Source: Gallionella sp. (GTDB taxonomy: Bacteria; Pseudomonadota; Gammaproteobacteria; Burkholderiales; Gallionellaceae). From it: DNA of 64,000 nt. Both the position numbers and the translations under genes were made by a program. The notes beneath the pieces were generated by a model. The model did no database searches. It had not been told where the DNA came from and worked only from the letters and a program-made list of their open reading frames with translations. Positions 18,771 to 29,491 of this stretch are shown piece after piece. The stretch is taken from the NCBI GenBank assembly GCA_028687335.1, contig JAQUAI010000006.1, positions 17,946 to 81,945 on the forward strand, in the 5' to 3' direction. Position 1 is the first letter of the stretch; each line of letters opens with the position of its first letter.

Positions 18771-19535
18771 ATGGCACCTCCTCTTCCTAGTTCAACCCGC
18801 ACCATTCCCGACATTGCGAATGTGCCACGCCATATCGCCGTCATCATGGATGGCAACGGGCGCTGGGCCAAGCAACGCTTCATGCCGCGCGTGATGGGGC
18901 ATCAGCGCGGGGTCGAGTCCTTGCGCGAAGTGGTGAAAGCATGCCGAGATATGGGGGTTGGCTACCTGACCGTGTTTGCTTTCAGCAGCGAAAACTGGCG
19001 CCGCCCAGCAGATGAAGTTTCATTTCTGATGTCGCTGTTCATGAAGATGCTGGAACGCGAAGTCGCCAAGCTACACAAGAATAATATCCGCCTAAAGATC
19101 ATTGGTGATCGTAGCCGTTTCGATCCGAAATTGGTGCAGACCATGGATGCGGCGGAGCACCTTACCGCATCGAATGGCGGTCTGACACTGACCATTGCCG
19201 CCAATTACGGCGGTCGCTGGGACATGATGAATGCGGTGCAGGTGATGCTTAAAGCTCGCCCAGAATTGGCGCAGGGATTTGCCGAAGAAGACTTGTCTCC
19301 GTATCTTTCCATGAGTGATGCCCCTGAGCCGGATTTGTTTATCCGCACCGGTGGCGAGCAGCGCATCAGCAACTTTATGTTGTGGCAACTGGCTTATACC
19401 GAGCTTCACTTTACTGATGTGTTATGGCCAGAGTTTGGACGCAAGGAGTTGGATATTGCGATTGCGTCATATCAAAAACGCGAGCGGCGTTTTGGTCGCA
19501 CCAGCGATCAATTAAAAGGGGATGTCGGTGCTTAA
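18771..19535 (+). CDS. uppS: Undecaprenyl diphosphate synthase
   Basis: This cis-prenyltransferase makes C55-PP, the lipid carrier for peptidoglycan and O-antigen. The 254-residue protein contains [15 protein letters not shown] with the catalytic Asp, [22 protein letters not shown], and the C-terminal [20 protein letters not shown] motif. No strong ribosome site precedes the ATG at 18771, so the exact start is less certain. Its end overlaps cdsA. Confidence 0.96.
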   Translation: MAPPLPSSTRTIPDIANVPRHIAVIMDGNGRWAKQRFMPRVMGHQRGVESLREVVKACRDMGVGYLTVFAFSSENWRRPADEVSFLMSLFMKMLEREVAKLHKNNIRLKIIGDRSRFDPKLVQTMDAAEHLTASNGGLTLTIAANYGGRWDMMNAVQVMLKARPELAQGFAEEDLSPYLSMSDAPEPDLFIRTGGEQRISNFMLWQLAYTELHFTDVLWPEFGRKELDIAIASYQKRERRFGRTSDQLKGDVGA

Positions 19536-20358
19536 GTCGCGCGTAATTACCGCAATCGTGTTGTTGGCTTTGCTGCTTGCGGCCTTATTTCTGCTGCCCC
19601 CAATTGCGTGGGAAATTTTGGTTGTTGTGATGGTGATGCAGGGAGTCGCCGAGTGGTCGCGCCTTTCCGGTTTGAGCGGGCGAAAGGGCACGTTGTACTG
19701 GGTGGCTACGCTATGCATCATGCTCACCTTGCTTTGGCTTGATCATGGTAGTGATGATGCGCAGCGATTATCGCTGCACCTCGCGGTGTATTTTGTTTCT
19801 GCTGTGTTATGGCTGTTGTTGGTGCCGACTTGGCTAATGGTAGGCTGGAAAGTGACCAATCCTTGGGCGATGATTTTTGTGGGTTGGGCGGTATTGATTC
19901 CGACCGGATTGGCAATGATTGATCTGCGTGAATTTGATCCCAGTCCGTGGGTGCTGTTGATGGTCATGGGGCTGGTCTGGATCGCCGATACCGGTGCGTA
20001 TTTTGCGGGGCGGCGTTTCGGTAAAAATAAGCTGGCTCCCAGTATTAGTCCGGGTAAAACATGGGAGGGCGTGATCGGTGCCTTGCTGTGCGTATCACTC
20101 TATATTGTGCTGGTGTGGAGTTTCAGTCCGAATTTTGTCTACAAAGAGGTGTTGCCAGGATTGTTACTTGCCTCTTGGTGGTGGGTTGGGTTGGCGGTCA
20201 TCGGGGATTTGTTCGAGTCGGCCATTAAACGTCAGGCGGGGGTGAAAGACAGTGGTGCATTACTGCCGGGACATGGCGGGCTGCTTGATCGCATCGACGC
20301 ATTGACATCGACCTTGCCTTTGGCGGCGATGGCGATGTTATTTCAAAGGATAAGCTGA
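19528..20358 (+). CDS. cdsA: Phosphatidate cytidylyltransferase
   Basis: CdsA makes CDP-diacylglycerol for phospholipid synthesis in the inner membrane. The protein has about seven or eight membrane helices and the family signature [20 protein letters not shown] followed by [13 protein letters not shown] at 19528 is preferred because AAAAGGGG ends at 19521, giving normal spacing; the ATG at 19522 directly abuts it. The gene overlaps the end of uppS. Confidence 0.94.
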   Translation: MLKSRVITAIVLLALLLAALFLLPPIAWEILVVVMVMQGVAEWSRLSGLSGRKGTLYWVATLCIMLTLLWLDHGSDDAQRLSLHLAVYFVSAVLWLLLVPTWLMVGWKVTNPWAMIFVGWAVLIPTGLAMIDLREFDPSPWVLLMVMGLVWIADTGAYFAGRRFGKNKLAPSISPGKTWEGVIGALLCVSLYIVLVWSFSPNFVYKEVLPGLLLASWWWVGLAVIGDLFESAIKRQAGVKDSGALLPGHGGLLDRIDALTSTLPLAAMAMLFQRIS

Positions 20359-21545
20359 TGGTCATGCAATCGATTACCGTTCTCGGTTCTACCGGCAGTA
20401 TCGGTACCAGTACGCTGGATGTGATTGCACGTCATCGGGATCGTTTTAGCGTGTTCGCATTGACGGCGAATAGCCAGGTTGAGTTGTTGTTCCGGCAATG
20501 TGTTGAGTTTAAGCCGCGCTTTGCCGTGCTGCTGGATGAGCCTTCGGCTGCGCGTTTGCGTGAACTGCTTGCTGAGACGGATTTGGCCACTGAGGTTTTG
20601 TGTGGTGTTGCTGCGCTGGAGCAAGTGTCCCGTGCTTCAGAGGTGGATGCGGTGATGGCGGCTATCGTGGGGGCGGCGGGTTTGCCACCAACTTTGGCAG
20701 CGGCACGCGCGGGTAAGAAAATCCTGCTGGCCAATAAAGAAACGCTGGTGTTGGCGGGTAATGTTTTTATGGAGGCCGTGAGAGCAAGCGGTTCGCCCCT
20801 GTTGCCTATCGACAGTGAACACAATGCCATTTTTCAGGCCTTACCGCGCGGTTACGACGGTGATCTCAAACAGAATGGGGTTAGCAAGATATTGTTGACG
20901 GCTTCCGGCGGCCCGTTCCGCAATACGCCGTTGAGCGAATTGCAACATGTCACGCCAGATCAAGCGTGCGCGCACCCGAACTGGAGCATGGGCCGAAAAA
21001 TTTCGGTTGATTCAGCCAGTATGATGAATAAGGGGCTGGAAGTCATCGAAGCGCATTGGTTGTTCAATGCCAGCGCGGATGATATTCAAGTGGTGGTACA
21101 TCCGCAGAGCGTGATTCATTCATTGGTGCAGTATGTCGATGGTTCGGTGATGGCGCAGCTTGGTAATCCCGATATGCGCACCCCGATTGCCTATGGCTTA
21201 TCCTACCCAGAGCGGATTGATGCAGGAGTTGCAGCGCTCGATTTGTTCAAGGTGGCGACGATGAATTTTGTTGCTCCCGACTTTGATCGTTTCCCCTGTT
21301 TGTCTTTGGCCTATCAGGCACTACGCGCGGCGGGTACTGCGCCCGGTATGTTGAATGCGGCGAATGAGGTTGCTGTCGCAGCTTTCCTTGATGAACGTAT
21401 CGCTTTCCTCGATATTCCGCGCGTTATTGCCGCCGTGTTAGATGAGTTGCCGGTTGTTGATGTGTGTGGTCTGGATGATGTGCTGGCGGCGGATGCGGCA
21501 GCTCGCCGCGTTGCCGCAGAGCGCGTGGTGGCATTGCAACGATGA
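20358..21545 (+). CDS. dxr: 1-deoxy-D-xylulose 5-phosphate reductoisomerase
   Basis: Dxr (IspC) commits DXP to the MEP isoprenoid pathway using NADPH. The 395-residue protein has the nucleotide-binding start [21 protein letters not shown], the catalytic-domain segments [23 protein letters not shown] and [10 protein letters not shown], and the metal-binding region with [26 protein letters not shown] lies 7 nt before the ATG, which overlaps the cdsA stop by one base. The rseP start overlaps its end. Confidence 0.97.
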   Translation: MVMQSITVLGSTGSIGTSTLDVIARHRDRFSVFALTANSQVELLFRQCVEFKPRFAVLLDEPSAARLRELLAETDLATEVLCGVAALEQVSRASEVDAVMAAIVGAAGLPPTLAAARAGKKILLANKETLVLAGNVFMEAVRASGSPLLPIDSEHNAIFQALPRGYDGDLKQNGVSKILLTASGGPFRNTPLSELQHVTPDQACAHPNWSMGRKISVDSASMMNKGLEVIEAHWLFNASADDIQVVVHPQSVIHSLVQYVDGSVMAQLGNPDMRTPIAYGLSYPERIDAGVAALDLFKVATMNFVAPDFDRFPCLSLAYQALRAAGTAPGMLNAANEVAVAAFLDERIAFLDIPRVIAAVLDELPVVDVCGLDDVLAADAAARRVAAERVVALQR

Positions 21546-22897
21546 CCACGATTCTTGCCTTTATCGGCGCGATTGCGCTGCTGGTGGTATTTCATGAGTT
21601 TGGTCACTATTGGGTCGCGCGTCGTTGCGGTGTCAAAGTGCTGCGCTTTTCCATCGGTTTTGGCAAAGTTTTGTATCGCAAACGTTTTGGCGCAGGCGAA
21701 ACCGAGTGGGTGGTTTCTGCGATTCCGTTAGGCGGCTACGTCAAGATGCTGGACGAGCGCGAGGGGGAGGTCGCAGCGCATGAGCTGAGTCGCACATTTA
21801 ACCGCCAACCGGTACGTAATCGTATCGCCATTGTTGCCGCTGGGCCGCTGGCTAATTTCCTGCTGGCAATTTTGTTGTACTGGATTATGTTTGTGCACGG
21901 TGTGCCGGGATTGAAGCCTGTGCTTGGTGAGATTACGCCTGCGTCTCCCGCCGCGAGTGCTATGTTGCAGGAAGGCGAAACGATTATCAGCGTGAACGGT
22001 GAGCCGGTTCCCAGTTGGCAGGAATTACGTTGGGCCTTGCTTGATCTCGCGCTCAAGGGCGTGGATGCGACTTTAATTGGGCGAAGCGCACAGGGTGAGA
22101 TGCTTTCGCATCAATTAGCAAGCTCTCAGTTGAAAGCAGATGATATGGACGGGGATTTCACCGCTAAGCTTGGTTTGAAGCCGTATCAACCCTTGATGCT
22201 GCCTGTCATTGGCGAATTGGCCGAAGGGGGCGTGGCACAACAAAGCGGTTTGCAGGTGGGCGACTTGGTGTTGCGTGCTGACGGTGTTGCTGTGCAGCGC
22301 TGGAGCGAATTGGTTGAGGTGGTGCGTCAGCATCCTGAGCTGCCGATACACTTTGATATTCAGCGCGGCGGAGTGACGACAAGTTTACAGCTGACCCCCA
22401 AAGGTGTTGATGAATCCGGCGTGCGAGTCGGCAAAATTGGCGCGGGGCCAAAGGTGGATAAGGAAGCATGGCAGGCATTGTTGACCGAGGTCAGTTACGG
22501 TGCGGGTGATGCACTTCGGCAAGCTTTGCGAAAGACATGGGAGACTTCTGTCGTCAGCCTCAAGATGATGGGGAAAATGGTGATGGGTGAGGTTTCAATG
22601 AAAAATCTGAGCGGCCCGATTACCATCGCCGACTATGCCGGTCAGTCTGCGGCTATGGGTGTGGCGGCATATCTTGGCTTTTTGGCCTTGATTAGTATCA
22701 GTCTGGGTGTGCTGAATTTGCTGCCCATACCGTTATTGGATGGCGGGCACTTGCTGTATTATGTCGCCGAATTAGTAAAAGGCAGTCCAGTATCTGAACA
22801 GGCATGGGACATCGGTCAACGTATTGGCATTGCGTTGCTTGGGACACTGATGGTGTTTGCCATGTTCAATGACATCAATCGTCTTATTTCGAGCTAA
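21542..22897 (+). CDS. rseP: Site-2 intramembrane metalloprotease RseP
   Basis: RseP cleaves anti-sigma factors such as RseA and leftover signal peptides in the inner membrane. The 451-residue protein has the zinc motif HEFGH in the first membrane helix, a periplasmic part with two PDZ-like regions, and the second metal-binding motif [20 protein letters not shown] overlap with dxr indicates coupling. bamA follows, as is usual. Confidence 0.96.
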   Translation: MTTILAFIGAIALLVVFHEFGHYWVARRCGVKVLRFSIGFGKVLYRKRFGAGETEWVVSAIPLGGYVKMLDEREGEVAAHELSRTFNRQPVRNRIAIVAAGPLANFLLAILLYWIMFVHGVPGLKPVLGEITPASPAASAMLQEGETIISVNGEPVPSWQELRWALLDLALKGVDATLIGRSAQGEMLSHQLASSQLKADDMDGDFTAKLGLKPYQPLMLPVIGELAEGGVAQQSGLQVGDLVLRADGVAVQRWSELVEVVRQHPELPIHFDIQRGGVTTSLQLTPKGVDESGVRVGKIGAGPKVDKEAWQALLTEVSYGAGDALRQALRKTWETSVVSLKMMGKMVMGEVSMKNLSGPITIADYAGQSAAMGVAAYLGFLALISISLGVLNLLPIPLLDGGHLLYYVAELVKGSPVSEQAWDIGQRIGIALLGTLMVFAMFNDINRLISS

Positions 22898-22903
22898 TAC
22901 AAG

Positions 22904-25177
22904 ATGAAAATTAACCGACTAGCGGGGTTGATCTCCCTGCTTTGTAGTGCACCAGTATTGGCGATACAGCCGTTCACAGTGACCGATATTCGCGTTGAGG
23001 GAATTCAACGTACCGAGGCGGGGACGGTGTTCAGCTACCTACCTGTTAAAGTTGGCGACCGGATGGACGACAGTCAGGCTGCGAATGCGATTCGGTCGCT
23101 GTATGCCACCGGATTCTTCAAGGATGTACGTCTGGAAGTGGAGCAGGGCGTATTGATTGTGCTAGTACGCGAGCGACCTTCCATCGCCAGTATTCAGTTG
23201 AATGGCATCAAGGATTTCCCCGCTCAGCAGCTCAAAGATAATATGAAGTTCGCCGGACTGGCCGAGGCGCGTATTTTCGATAAAGGGGCATTGGAAAAAG
23301 CCACGCAGGATCTGAAGCGTCAATACGTAGCGCGCGGTAAATATGCAGTCAGCGTAAAAACTTCGGTCACTGAATTGGAGCGTAACCGCGTCGGCATTGT
23401 GTTCGATGTGATGGAAGGTGAAGTTTCCAAGATTAAGCAGATCAATCTGGTCGGCAATCAAGCGTACGAGGAAGACGAATTACTCGGCATGATGAAGTTG
23501 AGCACGCCGGATTGGATGAGCTGGTTTAGCAAGGATGATCAATATTCCAAGCAAAAACTTTCCGCCGATATGGAAGCGCTACGCTCTTTCTACATGGATA
23601 GCGGTTATCTCGAATTCAATATTGATTCGACTCAGGTGTCGATTACGCCCGACAAAAAAGATATTTACATCACGATCAACTTTACCGAGGGTGCGAAATA
23701 CACCGTCTCCAAAGTGGCGGTGTCGGGTAATACGCTGATCCCCAAAGAAGAGGTTGAGGCGTTGATACAAGTGAAACCAGGTGACACCTTTTCGCGCAGT
23801 GCGCTGACGGCAACCAGCAAGGTGGTGGGCGAGCGACTCGGCAAGGAAGGTTACGCCTTTGCCAATATCAATGGCATTCCCGAATTAGACAAGGAGAAAC
23901 ACGAGGTCGCTTTTAATTTTGTGGTTGATCCGGGGCAGCGCGTTTACATCCGCCGTATCAATATCGCCGGCAATGATAAAACCCGCGATGAGGTTATTCG
24001 CCGAGAGTTTCGTCAGGTTGAGGGCTCGTGGTTTGATGTCGATAAAATCAAGAAGTCGAAGCAACGCGTGGACAAGCTACAGTTTTTTGCCGATGTCAAC
24101 GTTGAAACCCCGCCGGTGCAGGGCACAAATGACCAAATGGATGTGAATGTTCGCGTGGAAGAAAAGTCTACCGGCAATATTTCTGCTGGTGCTGGCTTTT
24201 CGCAAGGCGAGGGTTTGTCGATCACCGGAGGTATTACTCAGTCTAACTTGTTTGGTAGTGGTAACCATGCGGCGGTGCAGCTCAATACCGGCAAGATCAA
24301 TCAGGTCTATTCTTTGTCCTACACTAACCCGTATTACACCGATGACGGCGTGAGTCGCGGATTCGATTTTTACAAGCGCAATACTGACTCGCGCAGTACG
24401 GCGGTATCGCAGTACACCTCGCATACACTGGGTGGGGGCGTGCGTTTTGGCGTGCCGACTAACGAGGATGAATATATCAACTACGGCTTGTCATTTGAGC
24501 GCACTCAATTGGGTGTCTTGGCGAATACGCCAGCTCGTATTGTGAATTACGTAAATACTTTTGGTGCGACCAATACCAACGTACTAGGCACTGTGGGCTG
24601 GGGGCGTGATACACGTGATAGCGCAATGTATACCACCGAAGGGTCGGTGCAGCGCGCGTTTGGCGAAATCGCTTTGCCCGTGTTTGATATGCGTTATTAC
24701 AAGCTGAATTATCAGCACCAGTATTACTATCCGGTTAGCACCAATGTGACCTTATTGCTGAACGGTGAATTGGGTGTCGCGGGTGGTTATGGTGGGAAGC
24801 AAATGCCATTCTTCAAGAACTTCTATGCAGGCGGAACAGGCTCGGTACGCGGCTATGAAGCAAACTCTTTGGGGCCGCGCGATGCGACGAATGCGGTGTT
24901 GGGCGGTACGCGTCGTGTAGTGGGTAATGCTGAGTTGTTGTTCCCCGTGCCAGGGATGAAAGAGAAGTCGGTTCGTTTGAGCGGATTCTTTGATGCTGGT
25001 GCTGTTTATGGGCCAGGTGATCTGCCTGGTAGTGCGGGTTTACGCTATTCCTCTGGTGTGGCAGTGACTTGGATTTCTCCTGTAGGGCCGATTAAGTTCA
25101 GCTATGGAGTGCCGCTGAACAAGCAAGCGGTGGATAAACTACAGAAATTCCAATTTACTTTGGGTTCGATGTTCTGA
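22904..25177 (+). CDS. bamA: Outer-membrane assembly factor BamA
   Basis: BamA is the central Omp85 subunit of the BAM complex that inserts beta-barrel proteins. The 757-residue protein has a signal peptide (cleaved near residue 20), five POTRA domains to about residue 420, and a C-terminal 16-strand barrel with the VRGYE motif (TGSVRGYEANSLGPRD) and a terminal phenylalanine (TLGSMF). Its position between rseP and ompH/skp is standard. Confidence 0.97.
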   Translation: MKINRLAGLISLLCSAPVLAIQPFTVTDIRVEGIQRTEAGTVFSYLPVKVGDRMDDSQAANAIRSLYATGFFKDVRLEVEQGVLIVLVRERPSIASIQLNGIKDFPAQQLKDNMKFAGLAEARIFDKGALEKATQDLKRQYVARGKYAVSVKTSVTELERNRVGIVFDVMEGEVSKIKQINLVGNQAYEEDELLGMMKLSTPDWMSWFSKDDQYSKQKLSADMEALRSFYMDSGYLEFNIDSTQVSITPDKKDIYITINFTEGAKYTVSKVAVSGNTLIPKEEVEALIQVKPGDTFSRSALTATSKVVGERLGKEGYAFANINGIPELDKEKHEVAFNFVVDPGQRVYIRRINIAGNDKTRDEVIRREFRQVEGSWFDVDKIKKSKQRVDKLQFFADVNVETPPVQGTNDQMDVNVRVEEKSTGNISAGAGFSQGEGLSITGGITQSNLFGSGNHAAVQLNTGKINQVYSLSYTNPYYTDDGVSRGFDFYKRNTDSRSTAVSQYTSHTLGGGVRFGVPTNEDEYINYGLSFERTQLGVLANTPARIVNYVNTFGATNTNVLGTVGWGRDTRDSAMYTTEGSVQRAFGEIALPVFDMRYYKLNYQHQYYYPVSTNVTLLLNGELGVAGGYGGKQMPFFKNFYAGGTGSVRGYEANSLGPRDATNAVLGGTRRVVGNAELLFPVPGMKEKSVRLSGFFDAGAVYGPGDLPGSAGLRYSSGVAVTWISPVGPIKFSYGVPLNKQAVDKLQKFQFTLGSMF

Positions 25178-25230
25178 TTGGTTTCGTTGCATGAATTGGA
25201 TAATTTTTCTTGGTGTATGAGGAGTTAAAA

Positions 25231-25728
25231 ATGAAGATGGTAAAGTGGCTGGCGTTGGTAGTGATGATGTTGTCCGGCCTAGCTCAGGCTGGCGACTTCA
25301 AGGTGGGTGTGGTCGATACCGAGCGCGTTTTGCGCGAATCGGCTCCGGCATCCAAAGCTGAGAAACGCATTGAGAAAGAATTTTCTGGGCGCGACCAAGA
25401 AATCAAGAAAATGATGAAGCAGGCCAAGGAGATGCAAGCGTCTTTGGAGTCGGATGTTGGCAAAATTTCCGATGCAGATCATCGCAACCGCGAACGCGAA
25501 TTGACCGCGCTGAACGTGAATTTGCAGCGTATGCAGCGCGAGTTCCGTGAAGATCTAAATTTGCGCAAAAACGAAGAGCTGGCCGTGGTGTTGGAACGTG
25601 CAAACAAGGCGATTCAGTCCATTGCCGAGACTGAAAAATTTGACTTGATTTTGCAAGAGGCGGTGTATCGTAATCCGCGCATCGATATCACCGACAAAGT
25701 GATCAAATATCTGGCCAACGACAAGTAA
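25231..25728 (+). CDS. skp: Periplasmic chaperone Skp/OmpH
   Basis: Skp holds unfolded outer-membrane proteins in the periplasm for BAM. The product has a signal peptide (ending LAQA), the VGVVDTERVLRESAPA start of the OmpH domain, and a long charged helical arm (about residues 45-120). GAGGAG 6 nt upstream fixes the start at 25231, giving 165 residues. It lies directly after bamA. Confidence 0.94.
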   Translation: MKMVKWLALVVMMLSGLAQAGDFKVGVVDTERVLRESAPASKAEKRIEKEFSGRDQEIKKMMKQAKEMQASLESDVGKISDADHRNRERELTALNVNLQRMQREFREDLNLRKNEELAVVLERANKAIQSIAETEKFDLILQEAVYRNPRIDITDKVIKYLANDK

Positions 25729-25738
25729 TACTCGTTTG

Positions 25739-26782
25739 ATGCAAATTAGTTTGACTCTGCAAGAAATTGCCGCGCGCTTGGGCGGACATCTGCTGGGTGA
25801 TGGCGCGGTGTCTATTTCGCGTATTACCACATTGGATAAGGCTCAGGCGGGTGAAATCAGTTTTTTGACCAATAGCAAATATCGTTCGCAGTTGGCCAGC
25901 ACGAATGCCTCAGCCTTGATTCTCGGTGAGGGTGACGCGGGTGCGAGCGACTTGCCTCGTATCATTTCAGACAATCCTTATGCTTATTTTGCCAAGGTTT
26001 CGGCATTGCTGAATCCTTTGCTGCCTGTTGTGTCGGGTATTCATGCCACGGCAGTGATTGGTGAGGGCGCGCGAATTGCAAGTAGTGCCAGCATTGCGGC
26101 CACTGCGGTAATTGGTAGGAACGCTGTTATTGGCGAGGATGCGGTTATCGGTGCGGGATGCTGCATCGGCGATAATGTTGTCATTGGGTGTCGCGCAAGG
26201 CTTTATCCGCGTGTGGTGATTTACCATGATTGCGTGATTGGCGATGATTTGATCGCGCACTCTGGTGCGGTAATCGGTTCCGATGGTTTTGGTATTGCGA
26301 TGGATGCGGGGCATTGGATCAAAATCCCCCAGGTTGGGCGAGTGGTGATTGGTAATGCTGTCGAAATCGGTGCCAACACAACGATAGATCGAGGTGCGCT
26401 GGACGATACCGTGATTGAGGATGGAGTGAAGCTGGATAACCAGATTCAGGTTGCGCACAACGTACGTATTGGTGCGCATACGGCGGTTGCCGGTTGTGCG
26501 GGTATAGCGGGTAGCGCGGTGATTGGGCGTTACTGCCGCATTGGCGGTGGTGCGCGTATTCTTGGGCATTTGCAGCTAGCAGATCACGTTGAAGTCGCTG
26601 CGGATACGCTGGTTGGAAAAAGCATACGCGAAGCGGGTTCGTATGCGGCTATTTTTCCGTTTTCGAAACAGGAAGACTGGCGCAAAAATGCTGTCCATCT
26701 GCGTCATCTGGATGAAATGGTTAAACGCATCAAAGTGTTGGAACAAGAACTTGAGTTATTGAAAAAGAGGGAAGAAAAATGA
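25739..26782 (+). CDS. lpxD: UDP-3-O-(3-hydroxyacyl)glucosamine N-acyltransferase
   Basis: LpxD adds the second acyl chain in lipid A synthesis. The 347-residue protein has the N-terminal uridine-binding domain ([18 protein letters not shown]), then many hexapeptide repeats of a left-handed beta-helix ([25 protein letters not shown]), the catalytic-histidine region ([11 protein letters not shown]) and a C-terminal coiled helix rich in Glu, Leu and Lys. ATG 25739 follows an in-frame TTG that has no better ribosome site. Confidence 0.96.
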   Translation: MQISLTLQEIAARLGGHLLGDGAVSISRITTLDKAQAGEISFLTNSKYRSQLASTNASALILGEGDAGASDLPRIISDNPYAYFAKVSALLNPLLPVVSGIHATAVIGEGARIASSASIAATAVIGRNAVIGEDAVIGAGCCIGDNVVIGCRARLYPRVVIYHDCVIGDDLIAHSGAVIGSDGFGIAMDAGHWIKIPQVGRVVIGNAVEIGANTTIDRGALDDTVIEDGVKLDNQIQVAHNVRIGAHTAVAGCAGIAGSAVIGRYCRIGGGARILGHLQLADHVEVAADTLVGKSIREAGSYAAIFPFSKQEDWRKNAVHLRHLDEMVKRIKVLEQELELLKKREEK

Positions 26783-27228
26783 GCACAACGATGGATATTC
26801 ACGAAATTCTTGAGAATCTGCCGCACCGCTATCCATTCCTGCTGGTTGATCGCGTGCTATCGGTCGAGCCTGGCAAGGACATCGTTGCATTGAAAAACGT
26901 CACGATTAACGAGCCTTTCTTTCCGGGACATTATCCTCATCATCCGGTGATGCCTGGGGTGCTAATTATTGAGGCCATGGCGCAAGTCGCTGCGCTGCTG
27001 TCGTTCAAATCGATGGATAGCAAACCGGATGAAAAGTCGGTCTACTATTTTGCGGGTATCGACAATGCGCGATTCAAACGTCCGATCGGCCCTGGTGATC
27101 AGATTATTTTTAAGGTGACGCTGACCCGTAGTATGCGTGGTGTGTTCAAGTTTTCTGCCAAGGCTGAAGTGGATGGGCAGCTCGCTGCCGAGGCCGAATT
27201 GATGTGCACGGTGAAAACGGTCGCATAA
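26779..27228 (+). CDS. fabZ: 3-hydroxyacyl-ACP dehydratase FabZ
   Basis: FabZ dehydrates 3-hydroxyacyl-ACP in fatty-acid synthesis and balances flux to lipid A. The 149-residue hot-dog protein has [13 protein letters not shown], the catalytic histidine in [14 protein letters not shown] and the glutamate in IIEAMAQ. It overlaps lpxD by 4 nt (ATGA) and precedes lpxA, the conserved order. Confidence 0.97.
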   Translation: MSTTMDIHEILENLPHRYPFLLVDRVLSVEPGKDIVALKNVTINEPFFPGHYPHHPVMPGVLIIEAMAQVAALLSFKSMDSKPDEKSVYYFAGIDNARFKRPIGPGDQIIFKVTLTRSMRGVFKFSAKAEVDGQLAAEAELMCTVKTVA

Positions 27229-27241
27229 ACCAGAGGTCGTT

Positions 27242-28012
27242 ATGATTCATCAGACAGCTATTGTTCATCCGAATGCGAAGATTGCCGCCGATGTCGAAAT
27301 CGGTGCGTACTCCATTATTGGCGAACATGTCGAAATTGATGCCGGAACCGTGATTGGGCCGCATGTGGTGATCAACGGTCATACGAGCATTGGCAAGCAC
27401 AATCGCATTTTTCAGTTCTGCTCGTTGGGTGAAATTCCGCAGGATAAAAAGTACGCCAATGAGCCGACGCGACTTGAGATCGGCGATCACAACACCATTC
27501 GGGAGTTCTGTACTTTTAATCTGGGTACGGCTCAGGATGGCGGGGTTACCCGCGTTGGTAATCACAACTGGATCATGGCTTATGTGCATCTGGCACATGA
27601 TTGTCAGGTCGGAAATAACACCATTTTTGCCAACAATGCGCAATTGGCTGGGCATGTTCATGTCGGTGATTTCGCCATTCTGGGCGGTTTTACGGTGGTG
27701 CATCAATTTGTCCGAATTGGAGCGCATATCATCACAGGCATGGGCACGATTCTGTTGCAGGATGTGCCGCCTTACGTGTTGGCCTCGGGAAATCCTTCCG
27801 CGCCTCACGGCATTAATTCCGAAGGGTTGAAGCGGCGCGGATTTTCCAGCGCAGCTATCATGGCAATCAAACGTGCTTACAAGACACTGTATAAATCTGG
27901 TTTGAGTTTTGATGATGCGAAAGCCGAAATTTCGGCTCAAGTTTCCGAATATGCCGAGCTACAGATTTTGTCGGAGTTTCTTTCCAATTCGACTCGCGGC
28001 ATCGTGCGCTGA
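27242..28012 (+). CDS. lpxA: UDP-N-acetylglucosamine acyltransferase
   Basis: LpxA performs the first acylation of UDP-GlcNAc for lipid A. The 256-residue protein begins with hexapeptide repeats (IHQTAIVHPNAKIAADVEIG), contains the active-site histidine region MAYVHLAHDCQVG and the HQFVRIGAH segment, and ends in the helical C-terminal domain (GFSSAAIMAIKRAYKTLYKS). It follows fabZ and precedes lpxB. Confidence 0.97.
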   Translation: MIHQTAIVHPNAKIAADVEIGAYSIIGEHVEIDAGTVIGPHVVINGHTSIGKHNRIFQFCSLGEIPQDKKYANEPTRLEIGDHNTIREFCTFNLGTAQDGGVTRVGNHNWIMAYVHLAHDCQVGNNTIFANNAQLAGHVHVGDFAILGGFTVVHQFVRIGAHIITGMGTILLQDVPPYVLASGNPSAPHGINSEGLKRRGFSSAAIMAIKRAYKTLYKSGLSFDDAKAEISAQVSEYAELQILSEFLSNSTRGIVR

Positions 28013-28032
28013 GTAAGGATTAAGGCATTCCC

Positions 28033-29181
28033 ATGCAGCAGCAAAATATTGTCATTGGCATTGTCGCCGGAGAAGCATCGGGCGACATGCTTGCCAGTCA
28101 GTTGATGGCGGAAATAAAAATCAGTCACCCGGAAATTAAGTTTGTCGGTATTGGCGGCCCCAAGATGCAATCGGTCGGAATGGAGGTGCTGTTTCCGATG
28201 GAAAAACTCGCAGTGCGTGGCTATGTTGAAGTGTTGCGCCACTATCGTGAAATTGTCGGCATTCGGCGCAAATTGCGTGACTACTTCTTGAGCCATCGCC
28301 CCCGTATGTTTATCGCAGTTGATGCGCCGGATTTCAATCTTGATCTGGAGTTGGCGCTTAAAAATAACGGGATTCCCACGATACATTACGTTAGTCCGTC
28401 GATCTGGGCGTGGCGGGCGGAGCGAATGGCGAAAATTAAACGCGCTGTTTCGCATATGTTGTCGGTATTTCCGCATGAGTCCAGGCTGTACGAAGCGGCT
28501 GGTGTGCGTGTTGATTATGTTGGGCATCCATTGGCGGAAATGTTGCCGGAAACGCCCAAGCGGGGCGAGATGCGTGAAATCATGCGCTTGCCGCAACACG
28601 CTCGGGTGTTCGCATTTCTGCCTGGCAGTCGCCAAAGTGAAGTTAAATATTTGGCTCGCACTTATATCGAAACAGCAAAACTGATCCTGGAAAAATATCC
28701 TGAAGCGCGTTTTCTCGTGCCATTGGTGAGTCGCGAAACGCGCGGTATATTTGAACAGGCGTTGTATGACTGTGACGCACAGCAGTTGCCGATTACGCTG
28801 CTATTTGGTCATGCTCAGGATGCCATGATTGCTGCGGATGGCGTATTGGTGGCATCCGGTACGGCGACGCTGGAATGCGCTTTGCTTAAACGGCCTATGG
28901 TGATTACTTATCGGATGCCCGCATTTTCATGGTGGATGATTAAACGCAAACGCTATCAACCTTATTTTGGCTTACCCAACATTCTTTGCGAACGCTTTGT
29001 GGTGCCAGAGCTGATTCAAGAAGATGCGACACCGGAAAATCTTGCACAGGCCTTGCTGAATCTGATGAATACGCCAGATGCAGTGGACGATTTGACGCAG
29101 ACTTTTACAGAATTGCACCAAACCTTGCGTCAGGGAGGGTCGAAAATGGCTGCGGCAGCGGTACTTTCGCACCTCGCCTGA
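28033..29181 (+). CDS. lpxB: Lipid A disaccharide synthase
   Basis: LpxB joins UDP-diacylglucosamine and lipid X to form the lipid A disaccharide. The 382-residue GT19 protein has the N-terminal signature VAGEASGDMLASQLM, the IHYVSPSIWAWR motif, the FAFLPGSRQSEVK segment and the ASGTATLECALLKRPMV nucleotide-binding region. It closes the envelope gene block; no rnhB follows. Confidence 0.96.
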   Translation: MQQQNIVIGIVAGEASGDMLASQLMAEIKISHPEIKFVGIGGPKMQSVGMEVLFPMEKLAVRGYVEVLRHYREIVGIRRKLRDYFLSHRPRMFIAVDAPDFNLDLELALKNNGIPTIHYVSPSIWAWRAERMAKIKRAVSHMLSVFPHESRLYEAAGVRVDYVGHPLAEMLPETPKRGEMREIMRLPQHARVFAFLPGSRQSEVKYLARTYIETAKLILEKYPEARFLVPLVSRETRGIFEQALYDCDAQQLPITLLFGHAQDAMIAADGVLVASGTATLECALLKRPMVITYRMPAFSWWMIKRKRYQPYFGLPNILCERFVVPELIQEDATPENLAQALLNLMNTPDAVDDLTQTFTELHQTLRQGGSKMAAAAVLSHLA

Positions 29182-29254
29182 TTTATCGATATTCACAGGC
29201 GAGCCCGATTCCAGTAAAGTGTCAGCCCGTTCCTTAATCTAGAAGAGCAATAAC

Positions 29255-29491
29255 ATGAGTGTCAAAGGACAACAACTGCAGGATCCCTTTCTTAACGCGC
29301 TGCGTAAAGAGCATGTTCAAGTCGCCATTTACCTTGTTAACGGCATTAAGCTGCAAGGGCAGGTCGAGTCTTTCGATCAATATGTGGTGCTGTTGAAAAA
29401 TACGGTAACGCAAATGGTCTATAAGCATGCAATTTCGACCATCGTTCCGGCTCGCGCAGTCAGTATTCCTTACGACGACGCTGGCGCTTGA
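29255..29491 (+). CDS. hfq: RNA chaperone Hfq
   Basis: Hfq is an Sm-like hexamer that pairs small RNAs with mRNAs. The 78-residue protein has [15 protein letters not shown], the Sm1 segment [19 protein letters not shown] and the Sm2 segment [10 protein letters not shown]. The C-terminal tail is short. Its stop overlaps the hflX ATG by one base. Confidence 0.97.
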   Translation: MSVKGQQLQDPFLNALRKEHVQVAIYLVNGIKLQGQVESFDQYVVLLKNTVTQMVYKHAISTIVPARAVSIPYDDAGA